Of a DNA stretch of 64,000 nucleotides, positions 25,210 through 33,000 are shown piece by piece. Position 1 is the stretch's first letter, and the number at the start of each line of letters is the position of its first letter. The translations under genes and the position numbers were made by a program. The DNA is taken from the NCBI RefSeq assembly GCF_000620785.1, contig NZ_JIAI01000001.1, positions 1,612,001 through 1,676,000 of the forward strand. Direction: 5' to 3'. The DNA is from Actinospineispora acaciae DSM 45401 (lineage in GTDB: Bacteria > Actinomycetota > Actinomycetes > Mycobacteriales > Pseudonocardiaceae). The notes under the pieces were generated by a model. That model did no database searches. It saw only the letters and a list, made by a program, of their open reading frames with translations, and had not been told where the DNA came from.

Positions 25210-26372
25210 GACTTGTTGAGCGCGAAGTCGTTGCCCCGCACGACCAGGATGTCGAACCCGCCCTCGCTCAGGGTGTGCTCGGGGGTGAACTTCAGCGAGC
25301 CGGAGAAGATCTTGAAGCCGTTGATCTGCTCCAGCGCCTTGGTCACCGCCTGGCCGTCGGTGGACCCGGCCATCTTGACCGCCTCGGCGGCGACCCGCAC
25401 CGCGTCGTAGGCCTGGGTGGAGTACGGGCCGGGGGCGGTGCCGATCTTCGCCTGGTAGTTCTTGATCCAGGCCTCGCCGCCGGAGATGGTGGCCGGCGTC
25501 TGGGTCATCGTCGCGAACACGCCCTGGGCGGTCGGCTCACCGGCGATCTGGATCAGCTTGGGGTCCACCGAGCCGTCCGCGACCATGAACTTGCCCTGGT
25601 AGCCGGCGGCCTTGAGCTGCTTGATGAGCAGCCCGCCCTCCTGGTAGTAGCCCGTCCAGTAGACGAAGTCCGCCTTGGAGCCCATCACCGCGTTGACCGC
25701 GCCGGAGTAGTCGGACTCGCCCGCGGTCACCGACTGCTGGGTGGCGACGTTGACGCCCAGCGGCTTGAGGTCGTCGGCCGTCCGCTTGGTGATGTCGGTG
25801 GAGTACGAGGTGTTGTCGTCGAGCAGCGCGACGGACGTGCTGCCCTGCGCCTTGATGAACTTCGCAGCGGCCGCCGCCTGCTGGATGCCGGTGCCGTTGA
25901 GCAGGAACACGTTCGGCAGCTTCTGCGCGACCAGGTCCGCCGAGTTCGCCGCCGGGATGATCATCGGGATGTTGGCCTTGTTGAAGATGCTCAGCGTGGG
26001 CAGCGTCGCCGACGAGCAGTAGCCGCTGACGGCGATGTTGATCCCGGCACTGACCAGCTTCGCGGCGCCGGCGGCTGCGGTCTTCGGGTCGCACGCCTCG
26101 TCCTCGACGGTGAGCGCGAGCTTGCGGCCGTTCACGCCCCCCTGGGCGTTGATCTCGTCGACCGCGAGCTGCGCGCCGCCGCGCATGTTCGGGCCGATCG
26201 CCGACGAGCTTCCGGTCAGCGGGGTGAGCATGCCGAGGTTGATGGTGCCGCCGGCGGCGGACCCGCCGCCGCCTCCGGACCCTCCGGACGTGAGGTTGCC
26301 TCCACAGGCGGTCAGGCCGAGCCCGAGCAGCAGGGCGGCCGCCGCCACAGCACTGTGGCGCATGATGCTCAT
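25206..26372 (-). CDS. ABC transporter substrate-binding lipoprotein (LivK-like)
   Basis: A 388-residue solute-binding protein. A lipoprotein signal (hydrophobic AAAALLLGLGLTAC with Cys23 as lipid anchor) is followed by a glycine/serine-rich linker (residues 25-41) and a Leu/Ile/Val-binding fold beginning INLGMLTPLTGSSSAIGPNM. The SGYCSSATLPTL strand and KFMVADGSVDPKLI are where the ligand's amino and carboxyl groups would be held. It faces the cell surface and delivers solute to LivH/LivMG. The start was chosen for GGAGTG six bases before the ATG. The solute is predicted to be a hydroxyproline or proline derivative from context; the binding residues alone do not prove this. Confidence 0.9.
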   Translation of the reverse strand: MSIMRHSAVAAAALLLGLGLTACGGNLTSGGSGGGGGSAAGGTINLGMLTPLTGSSSAIGPNMRGGAQLAVDEINAQGGVNGRKLALTVEDEACDPKTAAAGAAKLVSAGINIAVSGYCSSATLPTLSIFNKANIPMIIPAANSADLVAQKLPNVFLLNGTGIQQAAAAAKFIKAQGSTSVALLDDNTSYSTDITKRTADDLKPLGVNVATQQSVTAGESDYSGAVNAVMGSKADFVYWTGYYQEGGLLIKQLKAAGYQGKFMVADGSVDPKLIQIAGEPTAQGVFATMTQTPATISGGEAWIKNYQAKIGTAPGPYSTQAYDAVRVAAEAVKMAGSTDGQAVTKALEQINGFKIFSGSLKFTPEHTLSEGGFDILVVRGNDFALNKS

Positions 26373-26415
26373 AGGGTCACTCCATGGTGTGTGTGTCGAT
26401 CGACGCGGAAGCGTC

Positions 26416-27417
26416 TCAGAGCTGGAACCCCGCGGGGAAGGGGTCGGACGGGTCGAGCATGTACTGCGCGGTGCCGGTAATCCAGGCCCTACCGGTGATG
26501 GACGGCAGAATGCCCGGCCGGTCCCCCACCGTCGTCTCGTCGCGGATGCGGCCGATGAAGCGCGAGCCGATCAGCGACTCGTTCACGAAGTCCTGTCCGA
26601 CCGGCAGCAGGCCCCGTGCGTGAAGCTGCGCCATCCGGGCGCTGGTGCCGGTGCCGCACGGCGACCTGTCGAACCACCCGGGGTGGATGGCCATGGCGTG
26701 CCGGGAGCGCTCGGCCGTCGACCCGGGTGCCTCCAGGTAGACGTGGTGGCAGACGTCGATCTCGGGGTTCTCCGGGTGCGCGACCGGGTTCTGCTTGTTG
26801 ATCGCGTCCATGATCGCGAGCCCGGCGTCCAGCATCCGTTGCTTCTCCGCGCGGTCGAACGGGATGCCGAGATCGTCGAGCTTGACGATGGCGTAGAAGT
26901 TCCCGCCGTAGGCGATGTCGTAGCGCGCCGGCCCGTGCCCTTCGACGTCCACGACCTGGTCGAGGGCGTGGCAGTAGGACGCGACGTTGTCCAGGGTGAC
27001 CGACTCGGCGTGCCCGTCGCGCACCCGCACCCGGGCGGTGACCAGCCCGGCCGGCACGTCCAGCCGGATCACCGTCTCCGGCTCGACGACCTCGACCATG
27101 CCGGTCTCGACCAGGACGGTGGCCACGCCGATGGTGCCGTGCCCGCACATCGGCAGGCACCCGGAGACCTCGATGTAGAGCACCCCGAAGTCGGCGTCCG
27201 GCCGGGTCGGCGGCTGCAGGATCGCGCCGGACATCGCGGAGTGCCCGCGCGGCTCGTACATCAGCAGCGTGCGCAGGTCGTCGCGCTCGGCGACGAACCG
27301 CTGGCGGCGCTCGAACATCGTCGCCCCGGGCAGGACGCCGACGCCGCCGGTGATGACGCGGGTCGGCATGCCCTCGGTGTGGGAGTCGACGGCGTGGTAG
27401 ACGACTGTGCTGCGCAT
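26416..27417 (-). CDS. 4-hydroxyproline 2-epimerase (proline racemase superfamily)
   Basis: A 333-residue enzyme. Cys91 in PMCGHGTIG and Cys254 in DRSPCGTGTSARM are the two acid/base cysteines. DSHTEGMPTRVITGG at the start, EPRGHSAMSGAIL and the HHVYLEAPG segment are typical of 4-hydroxyproline 2-epimerases. It converts trans-4-hydroxy-L-proline to cis-4-hydroxy-D-proline in the cytoplasm, the entry step of catabolism. The next enzymes, D-hydroxyproline dehydrogenase and a DapA-type deaminase, are encoded just upstream, which makes the assignment strong. It starts two bases after the deaminase gene ends. A longer same-frame start would run through the deaminase gene and was rejected. Confidence 0.88.
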   Translation of the reverse strand: MRSTVVYHAVDSHTEGMPTRVITGGVGVLPGATMFERRQRFVAERDDLRTLLMYEPRGHSAMSGAILQPPTRPDADFGVLYIEVSGCLPMCGHGTIGVATVLVETGMVEVVEPETVIRLDVPAGLVTARVRVRDGHAESVTLDNVASYCHALDQVVDVEGHGPARYDIAYGGNFYAIVKLDDLGIPFDRAEKQRMLDAGLAIMDAINKQNPVAHPENPEIDVCHHVYLEAPGSTAERSRHAMAIHPGWFDRSPCGTGTSARMAQLHARGLLPVGQDFVNESLIGSRFIGRIRDETTVGDRPGILPSITGRAWITGTAQYMLDPSDPFPAGFQL

Positions 27418-27419
27418 GG

Positions 27420-28316
27420 TCAGTTGACCCCGGCGTCGATCAGGGCCTGGGTGGCGTTGCGTACCACTGCCTCCTGCTCGGGCGTGAGCGGCTGCCTCGG
27501 CGGGCGGCAGCGGCCGCCGCGCCGGCCGATCATCTCCTGGCCGAGCTTGATGGCCTGGATGAACTCCGTCTTGCTGTCCCAGCGCAGCACAGGGTGCAGC
27601 CGGCGGTACAGCGGCAGGGCGGTCTCCAGGTCGCCGACCAGCGACGCCTCGTAGAGCGCGAGGCAGGCGCGGGGGAAGACCTGCGGGTAGCCGGCGACCC
27701 AGCCCACCCCGCCGGCCAGCGCGACCTCCAGGACGGTGTCGTCGGTGCCGATCATGAGGTCCAGGCCCGGGGCGAGCTCGGCGATCTCGTAGCAGCGCCG
27801 GACGTCCCCGGAGAACTCCTTGACGCCCACGATGAAGCCCTCGGCGTAGAGCTTGGCCAGCAGCTCGGGGCGCAGGTCGACCTTGGTGTCGATCGGGTTG
27901 TTGTACGCGGTGACCGGTAGCCCCACCGAGGCCACCAGCTCGTAGTGCTCCAGGACGGCGCGGTCGTCGGCGCGGTAGGCGTTCGGCGGCAGGCACATCA
28001 CGGCCTGGCAGCCGGCGTCCTTGGCGAACTGGGCGTGCCGTTTGGCTTCCCGGCCGCCGTAGGCGCCGACGCCGGGCATGACGGTGAACCCGTCGGGGGC
28101 GTTCGCGACGGCGGTCTCGACGACGCGGTCGCGCTCGTCGTGGGTCAGCGTCTGGTACTCGCCCAGCGAGCCGCTCGGCGCCACGCCGTGCATGCCCTGC
28201 TCGGCCAGCCAGGCCACGCTCTCGCCGTAGGCGCCGAAGTCGACCTCCAGGTCGTCGTCGAACGGCAGGCTGGTCGCGACGATCACGCCGTGCCAGGGTT
28301 TACGCGTCTCGGCCAT
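27420..28316 (-). CDS. DapA-family pyrroline-4-hydroxy-2-carboxylate deaminase
   Basis: A 298-residue class I aldolase-fold enzyme of the dihydrodipicolinate synthase/N-acetylneuraminate lyase family. Schiff-base Lys166 is in GVKEFSGD, the catalytic Tyr138 in TAYNNP, and the carboxylate-binding loop is SGSLGEY (48-54). In hydroxyproline operons this family member (LhpC/HypD type) removes water and ammonia from pyrroline-4-hydroxy-2-carboxylate to give 2-oxoglutarate semialdehyde. Its neighbours on both sides supply exactly that substrate. A stretch around residue 260 (GRRGGRCRPPRQ) is unusually basic. Its start overlaps the dehydrogenase gene by 17 bases. Confidence 0.87.
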   Translation of the reverse strand: MAETRKPWHGVIVATSLPFDDDLEVDFGAYGESVAWLAEQGMHGVAPSGSLGEYQTLTHDERDRVVETAVANAPDGFTVMPGVGAYGGREAKRHAQFAKDAGCQAVMCLPPNAYRADDRAVLEHYELVASVGLPVTAYNNPIDTKVDLRPELLAKLYAEGFIVGVKEFSGDVRRCYEIAELAPGLDLMIGTDDTVLEVALAGGVGWVAGYPQVFPRACLALYEASLVGDLETALPLYRRLHPVLRWDSKTEFIQAIKLGQEMIGRRGGRCRPPRQPLTPEQEAVVRNATQALIDAGVN

Positions 28317-29727
28317 GCGTGCTCTCCTTTTTCTCCACCGCCGCCCCCGCCACCTCTTCCGCGAGCGCTCCGAGCGTGACGGGCGTCGCGATCAGTCGTT
28401 CGGTGGGGACGTACGCCTGTTGTTCCGCGGTAAGGCTGTGCACCGCCGGGCCGCACATCCGGCCCTGGCACCAGCCCATGCCGGCCCTGGTCAGCTGCTT
28501 GACCTGCCGGTGGTCGCTGGCCTCGGCGGCCCGGACCGCGGCGGCTGTGACTTCTTCGCAGCGGCACACGACCGTCTCGTCCGTAAGCCACTCCGACCAG
28601 GCCGGCGGGACGGGGTGGGCCAGCGCCATCGCCCGCGCGAACGCCCGGTGGCGGGCCACCTCTGAACGGACGGCGGCCAGGCGGCGGTACGGGGTGGCCG
28701 GGGGCGCGCCGGCGTCGGCGAGCACGGACTCGGCGGCGAGCTGGCCCTCGCGCAGTGCCAGCATCGCGCCGCCGATGCCGCACGCCTCGCCGGCCGCGTA
28801 CACCCCGGGCACGCTGGTGCGCTGTCCGTCGTCGACGGCCACCACGGCGTTGCCGTCCTCGGCGTCGGCCAGCGCGCAGCCCAGCGTGACGGGCAGGTCG
28901 AGCTGCGGCGCGAACCCCCAGCCGACGCCCACCGCGTCCACCTCGACCCGCCGCTCGGTGCCCGGGCGCGGCCTGCCCTCGGGCGTCAGCGAGGCGATCC
29001 GTACCGATGCGACCCGGTCGACACCGTGCGCGCCGATGATCGCGGTGCGCGGGCGGACCCGGACACCGCGACGCACGTACCCGGCGCCTTCGACCCACTT
29101 CGCCGGGTTGCGCAGCAGCGCGCCGGGATGCCGCAGCCAGGCCAGCGGGTTCGCGGCCTCACACACCGCGACGACCTCGACCCCGCGCGCCGCGAGCCCG
29201 GCGGCCACCGGCAACAGGAACGGGCCCGTGCCGCCCAACGCGACCCGGCTACCGGCCGCGACCCCGCCGCCCTTGAGCAGCGCCTGCAGGCCGCCGATCG
29301 TGAGCACCCCCGGCAGGTCCCACCCCGGGAACGGCAGCTGACGGTCATAGCCCCCGGTCGCGACCACGAGCCGACGCGCGCGCAGCACGACGGCGGCCTC
29401 CCGAGGCTCCTCGCGCCGGTCGACCGCATGCACGTCGAACCCACGGTCCGCACCAACCGCCGTCCACACGTCGTGCCGCAACCGCACGTCAAGCGCCCCG
29501 GCGGACAGCGCACCGGACAGCGCGCGGTACTCGCGCAGGTGATGGTGCAGGTCGTCGGTCCGGATGGCCTCCCGCGCGTGCTCCGGCGGATGGCGCCAGA
29601 ACTGGCCGCCCAGGGCGTTTCCGGAATCGACGAGCGCGACGCTCAGCCCCCCGGCCAGCGCCGTGGCCGCCGCGGCCATGCCCGCCGGCCCGGCTCCGAT
29701 GACGACGACGTCGACCGGCTCACTCAT
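28300..29727 (-). CDS. D-hydroxyproline dehydrogenase, FAD/[2Fe-2S] subunit (HcnB-like)
   Basis: A 475-residue flavoprotein. An N-terminal FAD-binding VVVIGAGPAGMAAAATAL and the ATGGYDRQLPFPGWDLPGVL motif are followed by a second dinucleotide fold (VALGGTGPFLLPVAAGLAARG) and the closing VPGVYAAGEACGIGGAMLAL. The C-terminal BFD-type cluster site is CRCEE ... CQGRMC. It is the alpha-type subunit of the three-part dehydrogenases related to hydrogen-cyanide synthase and D-hydroxyproline dehydrogenase (HypO-type). It oxidises cis-4-hydroxy-D-proline to pyrroline-4-hydroxy-2-carboxylate and passes electrons to the respiratory chain. Its ATG overlaps the small ferredoxin subunit gene by eight bases. 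Confidence 0.88.
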   Translation of the reverse strand: MSEPVDVVVIGAGPAGMAAAATALAGGLSVALVDSGNALGGQFWRHPPEHAREAIRTDDLHHHLREYRALSGALSAGALDVRLRHDVWTAVGADRGFDVHAVDRREEPREAAVVLRARRLVVATGGYDRQLPFPGWDLPGVLTIGGLQALLKGGGVAAGSRVALGGTGPFLLPVAAGLAARGVEVVAVCEAANPLAWLRHPGALLRNPAKWVEGAGYVRRGVRVRPRTAIIGAHGVDRVASVRIASLTPEGRPRPGTERRVEVDAVGVGWGFAPQLDLPVTLGCALADAEDGNAVVAVDDGQRTSVPGVYAAGEACGIGGAMLALREGQLAAESVLADAGAPPATPYRRLAAVRSEVARHRAFARAMALAHPVPPAWSEWLTDETVVCRCEEVTAAAVRAAEASDHRQVKQLTRAGMGWCQGRMCGPAVHSLTAEQQAYVPTERLIATPVTLGALAEEVAGAAVEKKESTHGRDA

Positions 29728-29971
29728 GGACGTCGCCCGTCGTCACGGTCATCCCCGGCCGGGCCAGCACCAGGCACGCCCGCTGCCTGCCGGACCCGTC
29801 CACCGCCACCAGGCAGTCGAAGCACACGCCTATCCCGCAGAAGACCCCGCGCGAACGGCGCCCGACCCGGGTGGTGCGCCAGGCGACCCGCCCCGCGGCC
29901 ACCAGCGCGGCGGCCACCGTCTGCCCGGCCACGAACGGCAGCGCCCGCCCGTCGACGACGATCTCGTTCAT
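29720..29971 (-). CDS. D-hydroxyproline dehydrogenase, small [2Fe-2S] subunit (HcnA-like)
   Basis: An 83-residue plant-type ferredoxin-like protein. Cluster ligands are C45, C50 and C53 (GVFCGIGVCFDC) and C66 (RQRACL), the spacing used by HcnA and the proline/hydroxyproline dehydrogenase gamma-type subunits. It links the FAD subunits and carries single electrons between them. It begins at MNEIVVDGR, where the ATG overlaps the stop of the preceding flavoprotein gene (ATGA), and its 3' end overlaps the next gene by eight bases. It is easily missed because it is short, but the motif and the two overlaps make it certain. Confidence 0.9.
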   Translation of the reverse strand: MNEIVVDGRALPFVAGQTVAAALVAAGRVAWRTTRVGRRSRGVFCGIGVCFDCLVAVDGSGRQRACLVLARPGMTVTTGDVHE

Positions 29972-31134
29972 GCGCGCACACCTCCGGGCAGGACCAGCCG
30001 ATCCGGCAGCAGCGCGGTGTGCTCCGCCGGATCCGCCCCGCGCCAGGCACGCCCGATCAGGTGGGCCGTCACCAGCGCGCCGGTCCCGGGCGCCAGGCCG
30101 ATGCCCGCGCCCTCGTGCCCGCACGCGTGGATGACCCCGGCCACCCGAGGGTCCGGGCCGATCACCGGAAGGTGGTCGGGGCAGTACGGCCGAAAACCCC
30201 GGTAGGCGCGCATCACATGCACCCCGCGCAGGAACGGGAACAGCCGGCAGGCCTGCGCGGCCAGGGTCGCGACCACATCCGGCCTCATGGTCGTGTCGAA
30301 CCCCACCCGCTCGCGGCTGGCGCCGATCAGGATCGTGCCGCCCCGGGTGCCTTCGACGACGCACGAGGTCTCCAGCCCCTCCTCGGAGGAGGCCACGTTC
30401 GCGACATAGTCGGCCGAGTAGACCTTGTGCCGGACCATCGGCGCCAACGGCTCGGTCACCAGGATGAAACCCCGGCGCGGGAGCACCTCGATCGGCGCGC
30501 CGAGCCGGCGGCCGACCTCGCCGCCCCAGGTGCCCGCCGCGTTCACCACGGCATCGGCGAACAACCCGTCACCGCCCGCCGTCCGAACCCCGACCACCCG
30601 ACCGCCCCCGTCGGTCACCGCGCCCGCGACCTCACCGGTACGCACCCGCGCGCCGCGCGCCACCGCCGCGCGCAGCAGGGCGGCCGCCGCGAGAACCGGC
30701 TGCACCTGGGCGTCTTGCGGGTAGTACACGCCCCCCGGGATCCCGGCCGCGAGGTGCGGCTCCAGCTCCTGAACCCCGTCGACGCGCTCGGCCCGGACGC
30801 CGGCCGCCTCCTGCCGCGCGGCAAGCTCGTGGAGTGCCGCGAGCCCGTCCGGCCCGGTCGCGACCACCAGGCCACCCTTGGCCTCCAGCTCGAACGAGTC
30901 CGCTCCCAGCTCGTCGCCGGCCTCGAACCACAGCGCACGGCTCAACCGCGCCAGCCCCAGCTCGGGCCCCGGCTCCTTGTCCGAGAGCAGGACGTTGCCC
31001 TCCCCCCGGCTCGTCGTCCCGCCCCCGACCGGCCCGCGATCGACGACCGTGACGTCCAGGCCCGCCGAGGCGGCATGGAACGCGCAGGCGGCACCGATGA
31101 TGCCCGCGCCCACGACGACGACGCTCGCGGCCAC
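29968..31134 (-). CDS. D-hydroxyproline dehydrogenase, DAO-type FAD subunit (HcnC-like)
   Basis: A 388-residue D-amino-acid-oxidase-fold flavoprotein. VVVVGAGIIGAACAFHAASAG is the FAD-binding fold, SRGEGNVLLSDKEPGPE a substrate-loop region, VVNAAGTWGGEVGRRLG the second FAD contact, and GFRPYCPDHLPVIGPDP ... CGHEGAGIGLAPGTGALV the C-terminal flavin lid. It is the beta-type subunit that binds the D-imino acid substrate. A GTG start (VAASVVVVG) was chosen because AGGAGG is six bases upstream; the ATG six codons earlier would hide that site. It is the first gene of the operon, read from the promoter just upstream. Confidence 0.88.
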   Translation of the reverse strand: MAASVVVVGAGIIGAACAFHAASAGLDVTVVDRGPVGGGTTSRGEGNVLLSDKEPGPELGLARLSRALWFEAGDELGADSFELEAKGGLVVATGPDGLAALHELAARQEAAGVRAERVDGVQELEPHLAAGIPGGVYYPQDAQVQPVLAAAALLRAAVARGARVRTGEVAGAVTDGGGRVVGVRTAGGDGLFADAVVNAAGTWGGEVGRRLGAPIEVLPRRGFILVTEPLAPMVRHKVYSADYVANVASSEEGLETSCVVEGTRGGTILIGASRERVGFDTTMRPDVVATLAAQACRLFPFLRGVHVMRAYRGFRPYCPDHLPVIGPDPRVAGVIHACGHEGAGIGLAPGTGALVTAHLIGRAWRGADPAEHTALLPDRLVLPGGVRA

Positions 31135-31157
31135 GCAACCCCTCCTGCCCATTGCGA

Positions 31158-31210
31158 CTGTGCAATGTCACATGGCACAGGAGGTTACTGTCCGGCCGCT
31201 CCCCAGACAA
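31158..31210 (-). promoter_or_regulatory. Promoter and palindromic operator of the hydroxyproline operon
   Basis: On the minus strand TTGTCT (31210-31205) and TAACCT (31187-31182) are 17 bases apart, a good housekeeping-type promoter. A 23-base palindrome lies immediately downstream at 31158-31180: outer arms CTGTGC/GCACAG and inner arms ATGT/ACAT are exact, with only positions 7/17 and the centre unpaired. It covers the expected transcription start, so a bound protein would block initiation. The GntR-FCD protein encoded inside the operon is the likely ligand. The sites are seen directly; the binder is inferred. Confidence 0.7.
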
Positions 31211-31229
31211 CGGTGAGTTGAGACGAGGG

Positions 31230-31814
31230 CTACAGGCCCCTGGCCGCGTACGACCCGATGTAGGCGTCGATCGCGTCGGCGGCGATCGCCTCCAGGGGCC
31301 GGCCCTCCCGCTCGGCCTGGGCGCTCAGCTTCCTGGTCACCGACTCCGGCAGCCGCAGGATGGTCATGTCCCGACCCGGGTCGGTGTGGTACCAGCCGAC
31401 GAACAACACGCCGGGATTGGTCCGGACCGGCGACAGCGGCCCGGCGTCGGCGACCTCGACCACCACGTGCCGCCGGCCGCCGGGGGCACGCGTGTGGGCG
31501 GCGCGCACCCGCAGCTCCCGGTTCGGCTCGGGGGTGCCGGCCGGGTGGGCGTGCTCCACCAGGCCGATCATCGTCCTGGCCAGGGTGAGGACCAGGTCGT
31601 CGGCTCGTTCGGCCGGCCATCCGACCTTGCGCAGCCAGCCCCGGAACGCCCGGCGCAGCGACACCAGCTCGGCCGCGTCCGCGCCGAGCACCCGCTCGAA
31701 CACGCCGCCCGTGGCGCTGTTGATGCCGCTGATGCCGCCCGCCCCGTCGATCCTGAGGTGGCCGTCACCACTGAACAGGTTGCTGATGTCCGGCCCCCTC
31801 TCTGCCGCGTCCAC
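31230..31814 (-). CDS. Degenerate HATPase-like protein with ribbon-helix-helix-like tail
   Basis: A 194-residue protein. Residues 45-125 resemble an anti-sigma-factor HATPase (RsbW type): an AELVSLRRAFRGWLRK helix, ERADDLVLTLARTMIGLVEHAH in the N-box position and HVVVEVADAGP in the next strand. In the N-box the ATP-binding Glu and Asn of active relatives appear as Arg80 and Gly84, and no G-boxes follow, so it probably cannot bind ATP. Residues 150-190 (MTILRLPESVTRKLSAQAE, then RPLEAIAADAIDAYI) look like a strand-helix-helix of the CopG type. It is upstream of the hydroxyproline promoter on the same strand. Function unknown; the fold calls are by eye. Confidence 0.55.
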   Translation of the reverse strand: MDAAERGPDISNLFSGDGHLRIDGAGGISGINSATGGVFERVLGADAAELVSLRRAFRGWLRKVGWPAERADDLVLTLARTMIGLVEHAHPAGTPEPNRELRVRAAHTRAPGGRRHVVVEVADAGPLSPVRTNPGVLFVGWYHTDPGRDMTILRLPESVTRKLSAQAEREGRPLEAIAADAIDAYIGSYAARGL

Positions 31815-31977
31815 TCGTGGCGCCGGGTCGCGCCGGCCGAACGCCTACGACACCGGGATCCGGTCGTGCCCGCACGTCTCGCACGAGCAGCACTCGTCTA
31901 CCCCGCCCACGATCGAGCGAAACCCTGATCATCACCGGCGGCGCCGGCCGGTCGTGTCGTGATCGGCGAGCGACGCC

Positions 31978-32940
31978 TCAGCGGGCGGCATACAGATTAC
32001 GGAACTCGCCCGGTGGCAGTCCGTAGGTTTCCCGGAACAGCCGGCTGAAATGCGCCGGGTTGGTGAACCCCCGGCCCGCCGCGACGGCGGCCACCGGGCG
32101 GTTCCAGTTGGCCGGGTCGAGCAGGTCGGCGCGGCAGCGTTCGAGCCGTCGGCGGCGGATCCAGCCCGCCGGGCCGGTGTCCGAGCCGTCGAACAGCTTG
32201 TGCAGGTAGCGCACCGAGATGTGGTGCGCGGCGGCGATGGACGCCGGGGTCAGCGCCGGATCGCCCAGGTGGCGTTCGATGTGCGCGTGGATGCGGGCCA
32301 GCAGCACCCGCCGGCGGCCGTCCTCGGGAGCCGCGTCGACCCGGTCCAGCCGCTCGGCGAGCGCTACGCCGACCAGGTCGACCAGCGCGGAGCCGACCCG
32401 GGTGTGTGACGTCGAGGCGGCCCTTTCGAGGTATCGGGGCAGCTGAAGCAGCAGGGCCGAGGCCAGCGCGCCGGCGCCCTGGTCGCCGGGGATGCGGACG
32501 GCGGTGAGCCGCTCCAGCTCGTCCGGTGGCAGCGGCAGCAGCGTGCGCGGGAACGTGGCCAGCACGAACCGCCGCGCCCGGTGCCGCCAGGTCACCGGGC
32601 GGGACAGGTTCAGGAACGCCAGGTCGCCGGTGCCCAGCCTGGCCTGCCGGCCGGCCTGCTCGACGCACACCTCGCCCGGCCCGGCGACCTCGATCTGGAA
32701 CAGCTCGGGATCCGAGCGGCGGATGTGCCGGGCGGTCCGCCGCACCTCGCGCGCGCCGGTCCGCCACTCCAGGACCTGCACGTCGCCGAGCTCGCCGGCG
32801 ACCATCCGGCTGGCCACCTCCGGCCCGTGGTCCAACCGGACGTCGATCGGGACCAGCGCATTGTCGGCGATCAGCTGCCGCTCGGCGTCCAGCCGCTCGG
32901 CGCGCGGCAGCCTGTCGGCGTGGAACTCCCCCGTGATCAC
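31978..32940 (-). CDS. AraC-family regulator with AraC-binding-like N domain
   Basis: A 320-residue regulator. Residues 1-185 match the AraC_binding_2 type N-terminal domain seen in FeaR/NitR-like activators (RTARHIRRSDPELFQIEVAG, GDLAFLNLSRPVTW). Residues 215-320 are the double HTH: ALTPASIAAAHHISVRYLHK and RPVAAVAAGRGFTNPAHFSR, ending FRETYGLPPGEFR, the classical second-HTH signature. Such proteins activate catabolic genes in response to amines, amides or aromatics. It is oriented like its neighbours, and the 163 bases between it and the next gene show no clear palindrome. Its target is not evident. Confidence 0.9.
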   Translation of the reverse strand: MITGEFHADRLPRAERLDAERQLIADNALVPIDVRLDHGPEVASRMVAGELGDVQVLEWRTGAREVRRTARHIRRSDPELFQIEVAGPGEVCVEQAGRQARLGTGDLAFLNLSRPVTWRHRARRFVLATFPRTLLPLPPDELERLTAVRIPGDQGAGALASALLLQLPRYLERAASTSHTRVGSALVDLVGVALAERLDRVDAAPEDGRRRVLLARIHAHIERHLGDPALTPASIAAAHHISVRYLHKLFDGSDTGPAGWIRRRRLERCRADLLDPANWNRPVAAVAAGRGFTNPAHFSRLFRETYGLPPGEFRNLYAAR

Positions 32941-33000
32941 GAACGAACCTCCGCCAGAACTCTACCCGGCGGTGTGGCGCGCCCGTGCCCGAGCGGTGGG

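Noticed and set aside
26035..27654. Plus-strand 539-residue frame opposite LivK and the epimerase
   Set aside because: Composition typical of an antisense shadow, while both minus-strand genes have strong motifs and coupled starts.
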